Positions 1 to 12,100 of a stretch of 64,000 nucleotides of DNA are shown piece by piece (position 1 is the stretch's first letter; every line of letters begins with the position of its first letter). A program made the translations under genes and the position numbers. The DNA comes from Ilyonectria destructans (Eukaryota; Ascomycota; Sordariomycetes; Hypocreales; Nectriaceae), in assembly GCA_020740775.1 (NCBI GenBank), contig JAHEWK010000016.1:1116001-1180000 (forward strand), in the 5' to 3' direction. The notes below the pieces were generated by a model. It made no database searches and was not told where the DNA came from. It worked only from the letters and a program-made list of their open reading frames with translations.

Positions 1-1
1 G

Positions 2-412
2 TCAGACGACGAGGGCTCTCTCACCTCAAGCGGATCTACCATCGACGACCTTGACGACGATGATTTCCTCCAGGACCAGCACCAGGACTACACGCACACT
101 TACGACCCAGAGGAACCCCGGGAACAACTCAACTACCACAGCCAGGAATTCGTGCCGCAGAACTACTCCGGACCCGTTCCTGTCCCCGTGGCCATGGTGG
201 TTCCTACCCAACCCATGCACTGTTCCCAGGTTCCCGTACCGGTCCAAATCCAAGTTCAGGCGCCCATTCCTGTCCAGGCTCCATGCCACCCCAAATCCTA
301 CTTCCCTATCTGGGATATGGTAAAATACGTTCAACAGGTGCCGATGCTTCAGCACCATGTTCCCTTCCACCAACAGGTTCCCTTCATGCCAGCGTTCCAA
401 GGCTGCTATTAG
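2..412 (+). CDS. 3' end of an unknown protein (partial)
   Basis: The frame starting at base 2 is open from the window edge to a TAG at 410-412, giving the last 136 residues of a protein whose start lies upstream. The first third is acidic and serine-rich, with a run of aspartates around residues 14-19. The rest is rich in Val, Pro and Gln (repeated VPVPV, QVP and QAP motifs), ending in FQGCY. This looks like a disordered or adaptor-type tail rather than an enzyme domain. I recognise no family. The 5' neighbour is missing, so an upstream intron or domain cannot be judged. Confidence 0.55.
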   Translation, partial: SDDEGSLTSSGSTIDDLDDDDFLQDQHQDYTHTYDPEEPREQLNYHSQEFVPQNYSGPVPVPVAMVVPTQPMHCSQVPVPVQIQVQAPIPVQAPCHPKSYFPIWDMVKYVQQVPMLQHHVPFHQQVPFMPAFQGCY

Positions 413-3400
413 AGCCCCATCTACAATATCATTCATGTCTTGAAGGAGATATCGTCTGTTTGTTCTTGAGTCTCGGCGCATCCCGGAATCTTTTTTTACC
501 TGGATGAAACTACCCCTACCCAAGGCAAACACCAAAAAGCCGAGGACCACCCTTGGATTCTTCATCACTTCTTTGGACACACTACTCGACGTTTTTAATC
601 ATCTCGACCCTTGGGCACATATTACCCGACCCAAGGATACCATACCACACAACATCTGGATGCCACCCCCAAAAAAAGGCCGTGCCAGGATCACGCCAAA
701 CACTTTACGAACCACGAAATGAAAGTCCGGGACTAAGGTTCACTTCGACCCTGTGTATCTATTCACGCCAACCTGCCTTTTTTGGATTGGATGTCTGATT
801 TTTATTCCTTTTGCTTTGTCATTGTTTTTCTTCTTTTTAAAAGCGCGGAGTTTTGCCAGGATTATGAGGAAGGGGCAAGAACCAGTTCTTGTAGAAGCAT
901 GAAGTATGGCGCAGTTGAAACTGGGGAGACTTTTCGCAAAGATTCTGGAGACGGAGTTGTTTTTTATTTTACCCCTCTACACACCCTCGAAACCTCTGGC
1001 TTTCTGCTTCTATTCTTCGCTCCCCTGTTGGGGTTCACATGAGCTTGGGATGGAAACCCTTGAGACGAAAAAACAAAACATGTTTTAATCATACCACCCT
1101 TTGTGGAGGCAAACCTCTTTCAAATAGACGGAGGAATTTGGCCGAGACGTTCGCTTGGTCAGGAGCAAAGATACCTACCCTTTTTCTCTCCTTTATTACC
1201 CTTTTTACGACGAACAGGAAATGGTCTCTGTGGAAAATGGACCTGGATAGTTGGTGTTGAGAAGATTAGAGCGAGAGGATGGCTCGATAGCCAACGCGCT
1301 GAAGAATGCGCACCCCCCCAATACGTTTAGGAAAGACGGCAGCTGGCCTTGAGCCGCTCTAGCCGATCAATGAATGACAAGAATCGACAACCGTTTCAAC
1401 GTGCTCTATACTATGTGCTTGCTACTCTCTTGCTCCATTCCACTTACTCCCTGCTACTTACTACTGTTCCATTTCGCACCAAGTGTTGTCCTAGGCTGTT
1501 ACATACACTCTTGGCTGCAGCATCTACTCTAGCTCATTTGTGACAGTAGTATAGCGGTACTTGGTACTGTACTGCCAGTCGGAGGTGGACCAGACGTCCC
1601 CGGAATGGCCGGCCGTGGGAATGGAGCCCTTCCCAAAAGGCCCGGATACAGTCCAACGCTGCAGTCTCCTGAACTAGCTTCCTCAATGGCCATCGAAGCT
1701 ACCTAGCGAGGCGCCGAGAAAGAAAACAAGGACTACTGCACAACCCGCGCACCCGATAGCGCCGATAGTTTTCTCTTGGCTCTCTCTCCCCACTCTGGCT
1801 CCCGCGGCGAGATTGGCCACAGACTCCACTCCGCTCAATGCGACGCTGCGGGTGCTCGAGGGAAAAAAGAAAAACAGGGCGAGCAGTGGCGCTGCGCCGC
1901 GAGGCCAATGGGGCGCGGCCTTGAACGGGGACAGGGCGGACGGCATGCGTTAGCGGGGAGCGATGGGCTGCCTTGGGGCCGGGGGCTGGAATGGGCTTTG
2001 GGAAGGTGGGTGGAGAGGAGGAGGGTGCTTGCGAGAGAGTTGGTGTTGGTGGTGATGTGATTGTGGTGGTGGTGGGAGCGGTAGTGGTGATGGTGATGGT
2101 GGGAGCAAATTAACTGGTACACGGCGAGGGGAAAGAAGGGTAGCGTGATGGGACCGAGCCTTGGGAAAAGGATCTTTGGGGAGCAGAAGCACCGGCAGCC
2201 TGATGGCGGCTTGGCTGATCTGTTGATCCCGTCGGTCGTCGTCTTTGATGACGGATGGTGTTGAAAGCGGAACTCGCAGCTGATACACATTTCACCATGG
2301 CGATGCATCTTTGGCGTATTCTGCCTCCCCAGGCTGGCTACCGACTGGTCAAAGATACCGGGGAGATGGGCTGGTGGCCCTCCTTACATGACGATGCCTG
2401 TCGGGAGAGAGTCAGAAACAAGAAGAGAGACAGACACACTCGGATACGACTGTCTGCTGCATGGCGGACCCCCTCATCCGCGGTGATATGCAAGCACTTT
2501 CTGGCGGACAAGGAAGAAACAAGGACGGCTTGGCCTTCACCGCAACAACAATCCCAGCGCGTGTTTCCCATGTCTCAGCCCTTCCCACGTTTCTCCTTGG
2601 GCTGGCCCTCTCACTGTGCCGTCCTATGCACGAGGCACGAAGTAGAAACTTGGGCTTGAAAGCGGATCACGCCTCACACAAGTCCTCATCCATCACTAGG
2701 CCCCCCCCCCCGGCTGGCTGAGATGAGAGTGGAGAGGGCGGAGCAGGGCAACTCACTCGCAGAGCAGGGCGAGCACATGGCTTGCGGTGATTTCGGCTCG
2801 TTGCTTCTTAGTGACTTAGTGAGTGGCTTGGCGGCCGTGCGGGAAGCTTGGTTGACGTTATCCGGGAGGCAGAATGCGTAGCAGAAGAGTGTAGCATCGT
2901 TTGTTCGTAAGCGGGCTTCCTTTCCGCATTCCTGACTACACCAAACAAGCCACGAGCCCATCTGCCCGCCCAGAGAGAGTTCCCTTGAGAGACGTAGCGA
3001 GCGCTACCAATCTTACCCAACCCAAACCTGTCAAGCCCACCAGGCCGTCGCCACGTATGGCCCCCATGCACCACCATCCCACCGCGGAGGCATCCCGCTA
3101 CTGCACTACACCTACTGCACTGAGTCTTCTGATTCCTCAGGTCCTTAGTCACCACCGTGGCTGAGGGCCCGCTTGCGCCCGCGGGCGATGCGGGAAGAAT
3201 AGTGGCCAACCAACTGGGCTTCGTCTTTAACCATCCGTTTGACAACTCCACCCCACTCCACTCACACACGCTCACCACCACGGCAGAGTCATCAATCCTC
3301 ATCGGCCTCTAGTGCCGTCGAGGAGTCTGGATCGCGGCCCAGGGCTGGGCGCTGCGTCTGTGCGCGCCGCCTAGAGACGCCAGGCTGCCGATCACAGTTC

Positions 3401-5003
3401 GGGGCGAGGGCATGTGGGCTTGCGGCACAGCGTGGCCCGGATGGCGGCGATCCAGACTCGTGATCCGACGGACGACGGAGGTGGGTTGGGGGAGTAGGGG
3501 AGGAGGACGGAGAATGGGCCAAACTGGAATGTTGGCTGTCAAAAGGCATCATCTTCTCACATGCTTTCTCGCTTCCAGATAGGACGCGTGGCGACCCAGA
3601 TTGCACTCCCAAGATTGGACAATATCCCACGATAGAGTTGCAACTTGATCTGTCACATCTTCAGCCAACCGCGTGGGATTCATGGCAACATGGCACCCCC
3701 AACCTTCTTCCCTGGAGCTTGGAGCCTGTTGCCTGTTGCCTGTTGCCAAAGCCAATCCCGTCAGCAGCCACATATCGACAAGTCAGTTGTCAGTGACCAC
3801 AGCACAGTAGCCTCTGGGAAAGCCAGGTAGGTTAGACTTTCTGCCCAGGCTCTCAGACTCGGTCCGAGCAATAGTTCGTGGGCAGAGGTTCATCGGATGG
3901 CGCCGCGAATGCTGAAGCCACCACGCGGTGTCACTTCGAAGCGAAACCTTGCCAATGCCATTTGTCACTTGTTTCTAGAAACGGCGTGGGATGCGTGAGT
4001 TTCGGCGGCTGACGGAACTCTCTGACCTCTGAAACAAGCCTGCATCCGACCAAATATGCTGATGCATTTTTCGCGCCTCAGACTGTCACACGCCTTGGCT
4101 GACGTCGGTGGCTATGACGTGTCCTAGCTTCACATAAAGGCCCCGGTGGATTGGGAATGGGAATGGATCTGGGTCTGGACCGCATGGCCGCGCAGAATAA
4201 CAGTCGATGGGGCCTTACCCGTCCGTCGCTGGCGCTAGGAGAGTTTTTGGACCCGCGAGACACAATGGATGAAAGTCGATAGTTTAGCTGGTGGGGTTGC
4301 GAATGGGTCCGAGGACGTGATAACTGAGATCTCTCATATTGGGCTGATTGCATTGCCGGGTGGGCATCGCCTACTGAGACATGGGCGGATGCCATCCACA
4401 TGCACTAAAATTTAGAAGTTTCGGGATGGATCGAGACGAGGCTATCGAGGCGGCAAAGGTTTTCCATTCTTTCTCTGATGGAGCGAGTCAAGTCAACGTG
4501 TTTGCGCCAGAGTGACATATGCTATTAGTAAAACGCAATCTCAGGTGTTGCGATGGAGGCAGACGCCATGTCAACCTTGTCTTGGCACCGTCGCCATGTA
4601 ACATGCAGAAAGCGCTTCTCGGTATCGAGGAAACTCTAACCTGACCTCGGCGAAAATCACGTCACTGGGTTCGGGGATCTGGGTTGGCGTGATATACTTT
4701 TTGTGATGTCACCTAGTTTTCGTGACTCATGTGCGAGTCCAGTTCTTCGAGATTTCTGCGTCAGTGATACTTGCCGGTGGCTCTATGAACAAATCCCGAG
4801 CAGGAATATCATTAAGCCGTGTATCCGTATGGTAAAAGAAGGTTGTAGTGACAGTTGAGAACCGTGGATGTTTGGGCTGCTGACTGAAACCACTCTGCTT
4901 AAGTCGAAGGCAAGTATGTAAAATAGTATTCTCCAAGCGCGTAGAATATTGATCAATACAATGCATCCAACTCAAACACCAACCGTAGTCATGATTACTG
5001 GCC
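413..5003. other. gene-free stretch, 4.6 kb
   Basis: No frame here reads like a conserved protein and I could not chain exons. It holds low-complexity patches only: GGT/GAT-rich sequence at about 2040-2105 (which makes a false poly-His frame on the minus strand), a C10 run near 2701, and three tandem copies of the 7-mer GCCTGTT near 3725-3748. It probably contains the 3' UTR of the first gene. Confidence 0.5.
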
Positions 5004-6869
5004 CTATGCAAGACTCACTATCATATTCCCCAAGTACTGCATAACGGCCAGAAACACTTCCACTTGCCCGCTCGGAACTTCCTCATGGGATCTAGTATCG
5101 TCCTGACCAAGATATCCTAAACACCTGTTGACAGCATCCCGATACCTTGGCCCAAACGTGGATCTCTGTGCAGCTTTTCGAACCCCTACCAAGTCATCCG
5201 GCTCAAATTTCGTCCAGTGGTCGATGGAGACGAGGAAAACACCAAGGCTGTACAACCCCACGTCTCCAACCCCGTGGTATAGCAGCTCGTCTTCGCTTGC
5301 CCCAAGTAATTTGGGGTCGTCGGGCTTAGGAATAGGCTCCATTTTCCGGTGGTGCACTTCGCTCTGCATGAACTTGGCTTCCAGATGCAGAGTCTTAAGC
5401 CAAGATTTTAAATCCTCCCTGGTCGACAGGATTGCGAAATCGTCAATCCGCCAACATTTCTTCAGCCAGGGTGTGCACTGAAATATAAAGGCTGCTTCTG
5501 CTACACTTAGAGCCAAACTGAGGCGTTCCACCACAGAGAAATGGGTTCCAGGTGAATTGTCGAATAAGTCCTTCAGAGAGAGAGATGTCTTTGAGCGCCC
5601 AGGCGCAAGGTATCCAGAGGACTCAATGAATGTATGCCGCCATCTTGAGTCGGATTTCGTATCCAAGTATCCTAGGTAGCCGGAGTATCGGCCTTTGAAA
5701 GAGGGCTTAAGGTCGAGACAGATCCTGTTGCAGGCTTCGCTATTATGTGTACTGGAAGATGAGGTCTGTCCTGGAGTCAATGGAAAGTCTCTGGATGTGG
5801 CGGACGACAGTGTGTTTGATGTTGAGTGGCTATGCTTGGCGCGCTTCATCTGAGGCTGTATTAATCCATCACCATCCTCTGGAGATTCCGATGGTGTTAA
5901 GTAGGAATCCTCCTCTTGATACTCTCTTTGAGAGTCCACTTCGAGACTCTGTAGAGATATGCCAACGTCAGTTTTGCGGAGGATGTTTAAGCTAAGTCGT
6001 GTGTAACATGCACCCGGGATTTCCAGGGAGATTGGGCGCCTTGGGAATCTTGGGAGTCTTGGGAATCCTACAAGACTAGAGCTTCCCAATCGTGCTAGGT
6101 CGAGCACGCCCAGGGAACCCATGAAGAGGTGTGCAGCGTGCTGGATGTGGTCTTGTTGGTGGCATTGCCAAGCCCCGCAAATGCCGTGATATAGATCACT
6201 AGATACAGATCTGATTGTTGGTATCTTGATCAGAAGCTCCTGCACTTTGACCCTATCGACCGTTACATCTCTGAGCGAAGCCGGCTTGTCGAGCCCCTGA
6301 ATCTTTTCGCGGAGAGATGTGAGGTCTTGGATGAGTCTTCGAAGCTTCTTGTGGGTATCTTCCCACTCAATCTCGATAAGCGTCAACTTTCCCCGTCTTT
6401 TGAGCCTGCGCATGGCGTCTTTGAGTCGCTCGCCCTGAAGCGGCTGGTTGGTAGTGCTTCTCATTCGCTTGGGTATAACTCGTACCTCATTTGTTTCGGT
6501 GCAACGATCAATTGCTTCGCTTAGAACCCCTAAGAGGTCGCCCACATCTTCCACAAGGCCCATGTAGCCCTCATAGTTGGCTCCCAACCCACGTTGCACC
6601 TGGTCTTCGAACACGGTGTCCTCCCACTCCTTCCGATCCCCATCAGCTTTCATCAGCAGGATTATTTCGTCGTCGAAGGCGAAGCGCAGGAGGTAGTGAC
6701 ACTCTAACTCGAACATCGACCTATTCAGATTGAGCCTCTTTCGCATCTGTTTCAAGGCTTTTGAATAGTGAACAAAAGTCTTGAGTTTCGAGTGGACTTG
6801 TCGGTAGGACTTGACAGCCAGCCCTATCAAGGGGACTACGCCCGCGACTCCCAGAGCAAGTTCGGCCAT
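5004..6869 (-). CDS. DUF7580-type fungal protein with N-terminal helical domain
   Basis: Single-exon gene of 621 aa. The start is placed at the ATG giving MAELALGVAGVVPLIGLAVK; an in-frame ATG 63 nt upstream is possible but less family-like. The first ~120 residues (hydrophobic N-terminal segment, then a helical stretch with the KALKQMRKRLNLNRSMFELE motif) resemble the leader of fungal proteins that end in DUF7580, a region distantly like a protein kinase C-lobe. The C-terminal part matches that layout: a LSLALSVAEAAFIFQCTPWL helix, a GLYSLGVFLVSI core, and FGPRYRDAVNRCLGYL near the end. The middle (about 330-400) is disordered and Ser-rich. Codons around 6030-6062 contain an 11-bp quasi-repeat (GFPRLPRFPRRP). 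Families like this sit near NLR/heterokaryon-incompatibility loci in fungi; the function is unproven. It is divergent from the zinc-finger gene. Confidence 0.8.
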   Translation of the reverse strand: MAELALGVAGVVPLIGLAVKSYRQVHSKLKTFVHYSKALKQMRKRLNLNRSMFELECHYLLRFAFDDEIILLMKADGDRKEWEDTVFEDQVQRGLGANYEGYMGLVEDVGDLLGVLSEAIDRCTETNEVRVIPKRMRSTTNQPLQGERLKDAMRRLKRRGKLTLIEIEWEDTHKKLRRLIQDLTSLREKIQGLDKPASLRDVTVDRVKVQELLIKIPTIRSVSSDLYHGICGAWQCHQQDHIQHAAHLFMGSLGVLDLARLGSSSLVGFPRLPRFPRRPISLEIPGACYTRLSLNILRKTDVGISLQSLEVDSQREYQEEDSYLTPSESPEDGDGLIQPQMKRAKHSHSTSNTLSSATSRDFPLTPGQTSSSSTHNSEACNRICLDLKPSFKGRYSGYLGYLDTKSDSRWRHTFIESSGYLAPGRSKTSLSLKDLFDNSPGTHFSVVERLSLALSVAEAAFIFQCTPWLKKCWRIDDFAILSTREDLKSWLKTLHLEAKFMQSEVHHRKMEPIPKPDDPKLLGASEDELLYHGVGDVGLYSLGVFLVSIDHWTKFEPDDLVGVRKAAQRSTFGPRYRDAVNRCLGYLGQDDTRSHEEVPSGQVEVFLAVMQYLGNMIVSLA

Positions 6870-7210
6870 GGCGTGAGAATTGAAACTTGCAAAGGTTGAA
6901 GACGACGGAGCGGCGCTGGATTTGAAAATCAATTTACCTCCTTCAGGGAGCCTGGCGTGGGGGCTTTGATTGGCCTCTGCTGCACAGCCTTGTTTATCAG
7001 CCTGGGCTGGGCGCTTAAGTCAACAGAGATTCCTTGGCGGCATGGGACCGGGGCTGAGGGGAGGCTTAGTCGACTTGCAGCCTGATTGAATCTCGTCTCG
7101 CTTTTCGCAAATTCTTGAGGATCTTTGCTTGCTTAACCTCCTCAAGGATCTTCTCAAAGTCACACTGCATACCAATAACCACACGATCACTCATCTTTGT
7201 CGGGCTGAGA
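6870..7210. promoter_or_regulatory. shared intergenic region of a divergent pair
   Basis: These 341 bp separate the starts of the DUF7580-type gene (minus) and the zinc-finger gene (plus), so both promoters must lie here or overlap the 5' ends. No clear TATA box was seen. Confidence 0.5.
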
Positions 7211-9170
7211 ATGGAGCCAGACGAATCAACCCACCATGACAAAACTCCGCCAGCAGAGCCCGGCACTTCCCAGGAGCCTCGCGCACGCCGTTGGAGGTGT
7301 CCCGTCGCGGACTGCGAAACCATATGGGAGAGCTGGGGCACCGAAATGGACAGGGACCTTCACATCGACATCAAGCATCCAAACGTCTCGCTCACCCCTA
7401 GTGAAAGAGCCCGGTCTTTTAGGCCTGACTATTTTCGGAACACTCCGGGCAATTTTTCGTCTCGTGTCGGCACTGGCAAAGTTGTGAATTCTTCTCCCCC
7501 CCCCATCAGGTCGGCGGCAGTATACAAACCGAAGGCCATGAAACTGAGCATGGCCATGCTCCAGGCTTCGCAGTACAGTTTATTGAGCCGACTCTGTTGG
7601 GGATGCATCTCGACAATGAAGCAAGTGTTGACTGAGCCACTGTTGTGTAGAGGATTATTAGAGACTATCAGGAAGAGACTTGATAAAAGTCGAAGCATAT
7701 TAATCCTCTGGTCGGATGGACATGGTATCGCGGAGGGTAACTTGAATGACGTGGTTGCCAAATTTCCACTTCTTCGCCGGAAATTGTCCGAGTTCTTGAT
7801 TAGCATCGGAACTACCTTGTCTACAAGTATGGACCTATCACGGGGATGGAGTATGAGCAGAATCACTAATTTCTTGCAGAAATATTACCGGCGCTTGGGC
7901 TTGATTGTACAATCCAAGGCAGAGTTCTTCAGGCCCTGGCCGAAGAAGCCAAGGTAGTGGCCTACCAACCCATTGACCAGCTTACCGACAGCGATAATGA
8001 GGACGATGGGAATAGCGACGACGAAAGCGACGACGAAAGTGACGACGACAAGTGTTCAAATTCAGAACCTGATATGGATGGGTATGCTCGTGAGATAGAG
8101 GCAGACATTGAATGTCTCTTAGATCTTCACACCTTCATCCGAACACCAAGACTCGAGCTAAGGACGACGACTGTAGAGGATTTCCTACCGCTGAATTTTG
8201 GAAGCTTAGAAGATCCACATGGCGTCTATCGCCCCATCTTCGTTGACTTAATTCAGCACCGCTTTCCCAAAGCCCCTGGGTACATTGTCGACTACTTGGC
8301 TACTGCCTATACCAGCCGTCTGAGCAAACATCTTCGTTTGAGCCGTGGGAAGTCCCTGAGCAGGCGACGGATGGTCGGTGAAACTGAGGAGGGCATGTTT
8401 GTGTCTGTTAAACTCTATTGTGGTAACGATGAATCCCGACACATTCCACTTATGACCAATTTCAAAGTAAGATCTCTGTGCACGATATGCAATAAAGTTG
8501 CGCCCTGGACTCTGGGCTCTTTTTGGAAGTAGGTTTAATACCGATGACGACCTAGGAATTTGCTAATTAGATGACCAGAGCTCATGCTTTCAATGATATG
8601 AAAGTTTGGATTTGCCATGAGAAGGGTTGTAGCCGTGGTTCATCTTCTTTCGCAACAACAGTGGAGTGGGCAGCGCATCTGGAAACTGAACACGCGTATG
8701 GTACAGAGTGGCCATCAATTACTTGCACTTTCTGCGGTGAAGAAACAAGTAGTGGAAGGTCTTCAATTTTCCAGCACCTTGAACTACACATGAGAGAGGC
8801 ATGTCTAGATGCCACGGAGGCGGTTGTGCGATACAGAGGGTTACCGATTCCATTGCAAGAAGAAGCATCAGGATCGAAGTCCTGGTCTCAGTCTGATGAG
8901 GAGGCTCCATTTAAGAGTGTGAAAGAGGTTGAAGCCAACCAAAAGGGGGGCATAAAGACTGTTGGAATCGAGACGGCGCAGCAAGATGTACGTGAAAGCG
9001 TCCAACTTGGTGTTTCGCACAGGTCTTTCGAAAATGAGGAATCGACAGAAACTGCCGAGAGAAAAGAGACAGGGAAACGGATTGTGAAGGTGGAAGGCGA
9101 TGAAGAATCACCGGAAAGTGGATTGAACCAACTGAGCGACGAGAAAAGAAACGAGAAAAGGATTGAATAG
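7211..9170 (+). CDS. fungal C2H2 zinc-finger protein
   Basis: Model join(7211..7826, 7880..8466, 8571..9170), 600 aa, phases consistent. Intron 1 is 53 nt (GTATGG to TTGCAG); intron 2 is 104 nt (GTAAGA, branch GCTAAT, TTAG). An N-terminal C-x4-C ... H-x4-H finger lies at about residues 30-55. The centre matches a lineage-expanded fungal family: an N-terminal helical region, an acidic DSDNEDD...SDDESDDD linker, then IECLLDLHTFIRTPRLE and HRFPKAPGYIVDYLATAYTSRL. Two C-terminal C2H2-like motifs follow (ICHEKGC...HLETEH and CTFCGEE...HLELH), then a charged tail. The part before the ATG at 7538 could be a separate small gene, because known relatives start near that point; the frame is nevertheless open throughout. 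Divergent neighbour of the DUF7580-type gene. Confidence 0.7.
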
Positions 9171-12100
9171 TCAGCTCAGAGGGGAAGGGGGCTCTGGCAA
9201 GCACGGAAATAGCAAACAAGTTGGTTTGAAGTTAGACATTATTTCGAGCATGGGCGACTGGCCCTTCAACACTAATACTGTCGTTATTACTACCGTTGCC
9301 GCTGCGAGAACGACACATGGTACCATAACAACGCAGGCGCTCAAGATCGCGCCCGAGAGCGAGGTTGACTCTTCTGACACAACCATTAGCAAGATCTTTG
9401 AGGGCGCAAGGACCAAGATCTGTGCCAAGTCCTATTCGCAACCCAACTCGTTCATCCTGACGCGTGACGAGTTTGACGTCTTGATCTACTTCTAGCACTA
9501 GGATACTGTGATAAGACGATGTTGGGCGCCAGGAAATGATAATAAGAAAGCCAAGTCCGAGTTTTACCGCCTACCAGTATCAGCAACTCGCCCGCCAGGC
9601 CTTCCAAGCTCCCGTCTATTTGTCTTAGACGTGTACACGCCGCCCCGAAGCTCGTATACATCAGACGACATAGCATTCTAAGATCATACAGCCGACTAGC
9701 TCGGGCGGCAACTGTACCTCCCGAGGTAGATGGGTATCTACCAGAGAGTCATATCGCATGGCTGGCAATTAGAAATCTAGAGTAACATTGCAGAATGTTT
9801 CGACAGAGTTGCAAGTCTCAAGGGCTTTGTAAAAAAAAACCTAGAACATCCAAGCTAAGTTGCTGTAAAAATAAAGGAACTCAAGTTATCATGCTTTGTA
9901 ACTAATTATGACCAACGACACTGGAGGTATGGGCTGCTTGGGGAAATTGATCAGATTGGGGTCTGCAATGCTTATTTGAACATGAATGACTGTCGGTAGT
10001 AGTATTCTCAAGGATAGTTACATTGTGCAGTTCGCACAAATGCAATTGTGTACATTTAATGCCACCCGCAATGCCAATTCCTACCACCTTCCTGCCTATA
10101 CTAATCTGCATTTTACAATATTCTAATCCCTCGACTTTGGTCATGAAGTCGTGTACGGATAGAATATGTGTTATAGAGTAGCCATAGACTAAGCCACACC
10201 GTCTGACCCAATGCTAATCATCGACAATTGTTCATAGGCTCGGAGGCATAGTACTTGGTTGGTCACATGCCTTCCAAGCCTAAAGATCAATGAATATATA
10301 AAAATAGACTCTAGACGTGTGCTTCCCCAGGATTCATTGGTGGGGACCAACGAATGGTACGGCCAGGATCATGAAACACTCACTCATTACGATACCACCT
10401 ATAAGAGCCCAAACTAGAGGCAGAAGACACCAAAGCTTGAGCATTTCGTTTCACACCCTCTCTTATCTAGGCTAGACCGCATTCTAACCTTCCATTGGGC
10501 ATCCCGTATTCTGAATCCCGTATTCTAAACCTCGTATTCCGGAACTCGGCAGATCGACTCGGCAGTACGGCCATCCTATCAGCTGGCTGGACCCCTGCGG
10601 GCCCCCCGCCCCTGTGAGCGACGCATTAAAAGGGACGAGTTCCTCATGCATCGTATTTGAGAATTCCCTCTCGTCTTTTATTTAAGCTTATTGGGGTTTG
10701 GGCTTATGAGGGAGTGACGACTTGTCACTGGCAGTTGTGGCTACGTATTCGATGTGTGGTGCAATACCAAGCAACAGCCCAACGGAAGAGACATGCTGCG
10801 AGACCGTTAATCCTGTGATGTGTTGCGATGACCAGTAATGCGATGAAACCAACAACTCATATCGAAAGAGGGCCATCTAACATCGGGCGATGGCGAGCAG
10901 CGAAGCTTCAAGAACGACTTAATGGAGACCCAGTGCTTGATCTGAGAGGACGACGAACCGGCATTGATACGACAACAACGGCAACGACGACAACTCTGGC
11001 AATACTACTACTGGATCTAGATCTCTTGACGGCAAAGCGACGCCCTTGTGCCTTAGCCACTGAAGTCGCAGCTTTCAGCGTGCCAGCCGACAACTTAGTG
11101 ACGGTGCCCGGTCCTGACTTCTACGAGAGGAGAGTGAGTTTCCAGCGCCATTCTCGAAGTGACCAACACGTAAACCGACGACAAAAGAGGCCCGAAGCGA
11201 CAGCATTACGATTTTCCACCATAGCAATGAATGAACGCGAGCGACACGATCCGGGAACAGACCGGAGGAGGGGCTCCTTTGAGCGACGAACTGGGATTTC
11301 CTTTATCTTGTCCACGGTTTACGGTTCTGAGGACAGGGACTCCTCAACGGACTCCTCAACCTTGGGTGTCCCTAGAAGTGGTTCCTGTGGCCGTGAGCCC
11401 GCTAATAATTTGGTCTCAACGGCCATGTTTCTCGGTCGGAATCGTATGCATCGAAGATGGCATCGTTCTACTTTCTGACGCTTCAGAAGATGGCTGTGCG
11501 GGTGTCCATAATCATAGTGTTCGTATGTGCCGTGGTGAAACCCGGAAATATGCGAGCTCCATCTCAAGGTGAGAATCTGTGAGCATTTAACGATGTTCTG
11601 ATATCGAGCCGTAGACCTCGACTTCTAGGCCTTTCGTAAACAATGAGAGAAACCACGCAAAACAAGCTCTCTACCCATAAAGAGTAGAATACAGAACCCA
11701 CGGGAACCGTCACAATGCAGCAGTCTCTTTAATACCAGCCCGCCCACCCTACCACATCACCATGGCGCCCGCGCACGTCAACCACAGCTCGATGACGTGA
11801 TGAGGATTCGCCGCCCCAACCCCTGGAACCCAATCTCGGAGCGAAGCGCAAGTGAGCGAAAGAAGCTTTCGCGGCGGTTTCGTCCCCGGATTCTGGCCCC
11901 GAAAGGTTTCCCAGCAAATGCTGCTGCCTGTCGCGTGGGGATGCAAGGCACAGCCGCTGCCGCATGGCCCTAGGGCTGACGGGCAAGGGGGGGTGTGCAG
12001 AAGCTGCGGCATGGGATTGGTGGTGGGGTTTGAGGTTATTGAGACGACCTGTGATGTTGCCCGACGGTGTTTTGACTACTAATGCTAATACTACAGACGC

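Noticed and set aside
1835..2308. Minus-strand frame with poly-His stretches
   Set aside because: It is the reverse reading of a GGT/GAT simple repeat; no domain, and overlapping frames are equally open.
9163..9495. 110-aa plus-strand frame after the zinc-finger gene, a possible last exon
   Set aside because: No donor/acceptor pair in the right phase was convincing and the zinc-finger frame already ends in a stop with a plausible tail.
10908..11567. Three consecutive minus-strand frames in the same phase, separated by stops, opposite a 216-aa plus-strand frame
   Set aside because: Considered as a pseudogene or spliced gene, but no recognisable domain, no convincing splice sites at the stops, and both strands are equally open.
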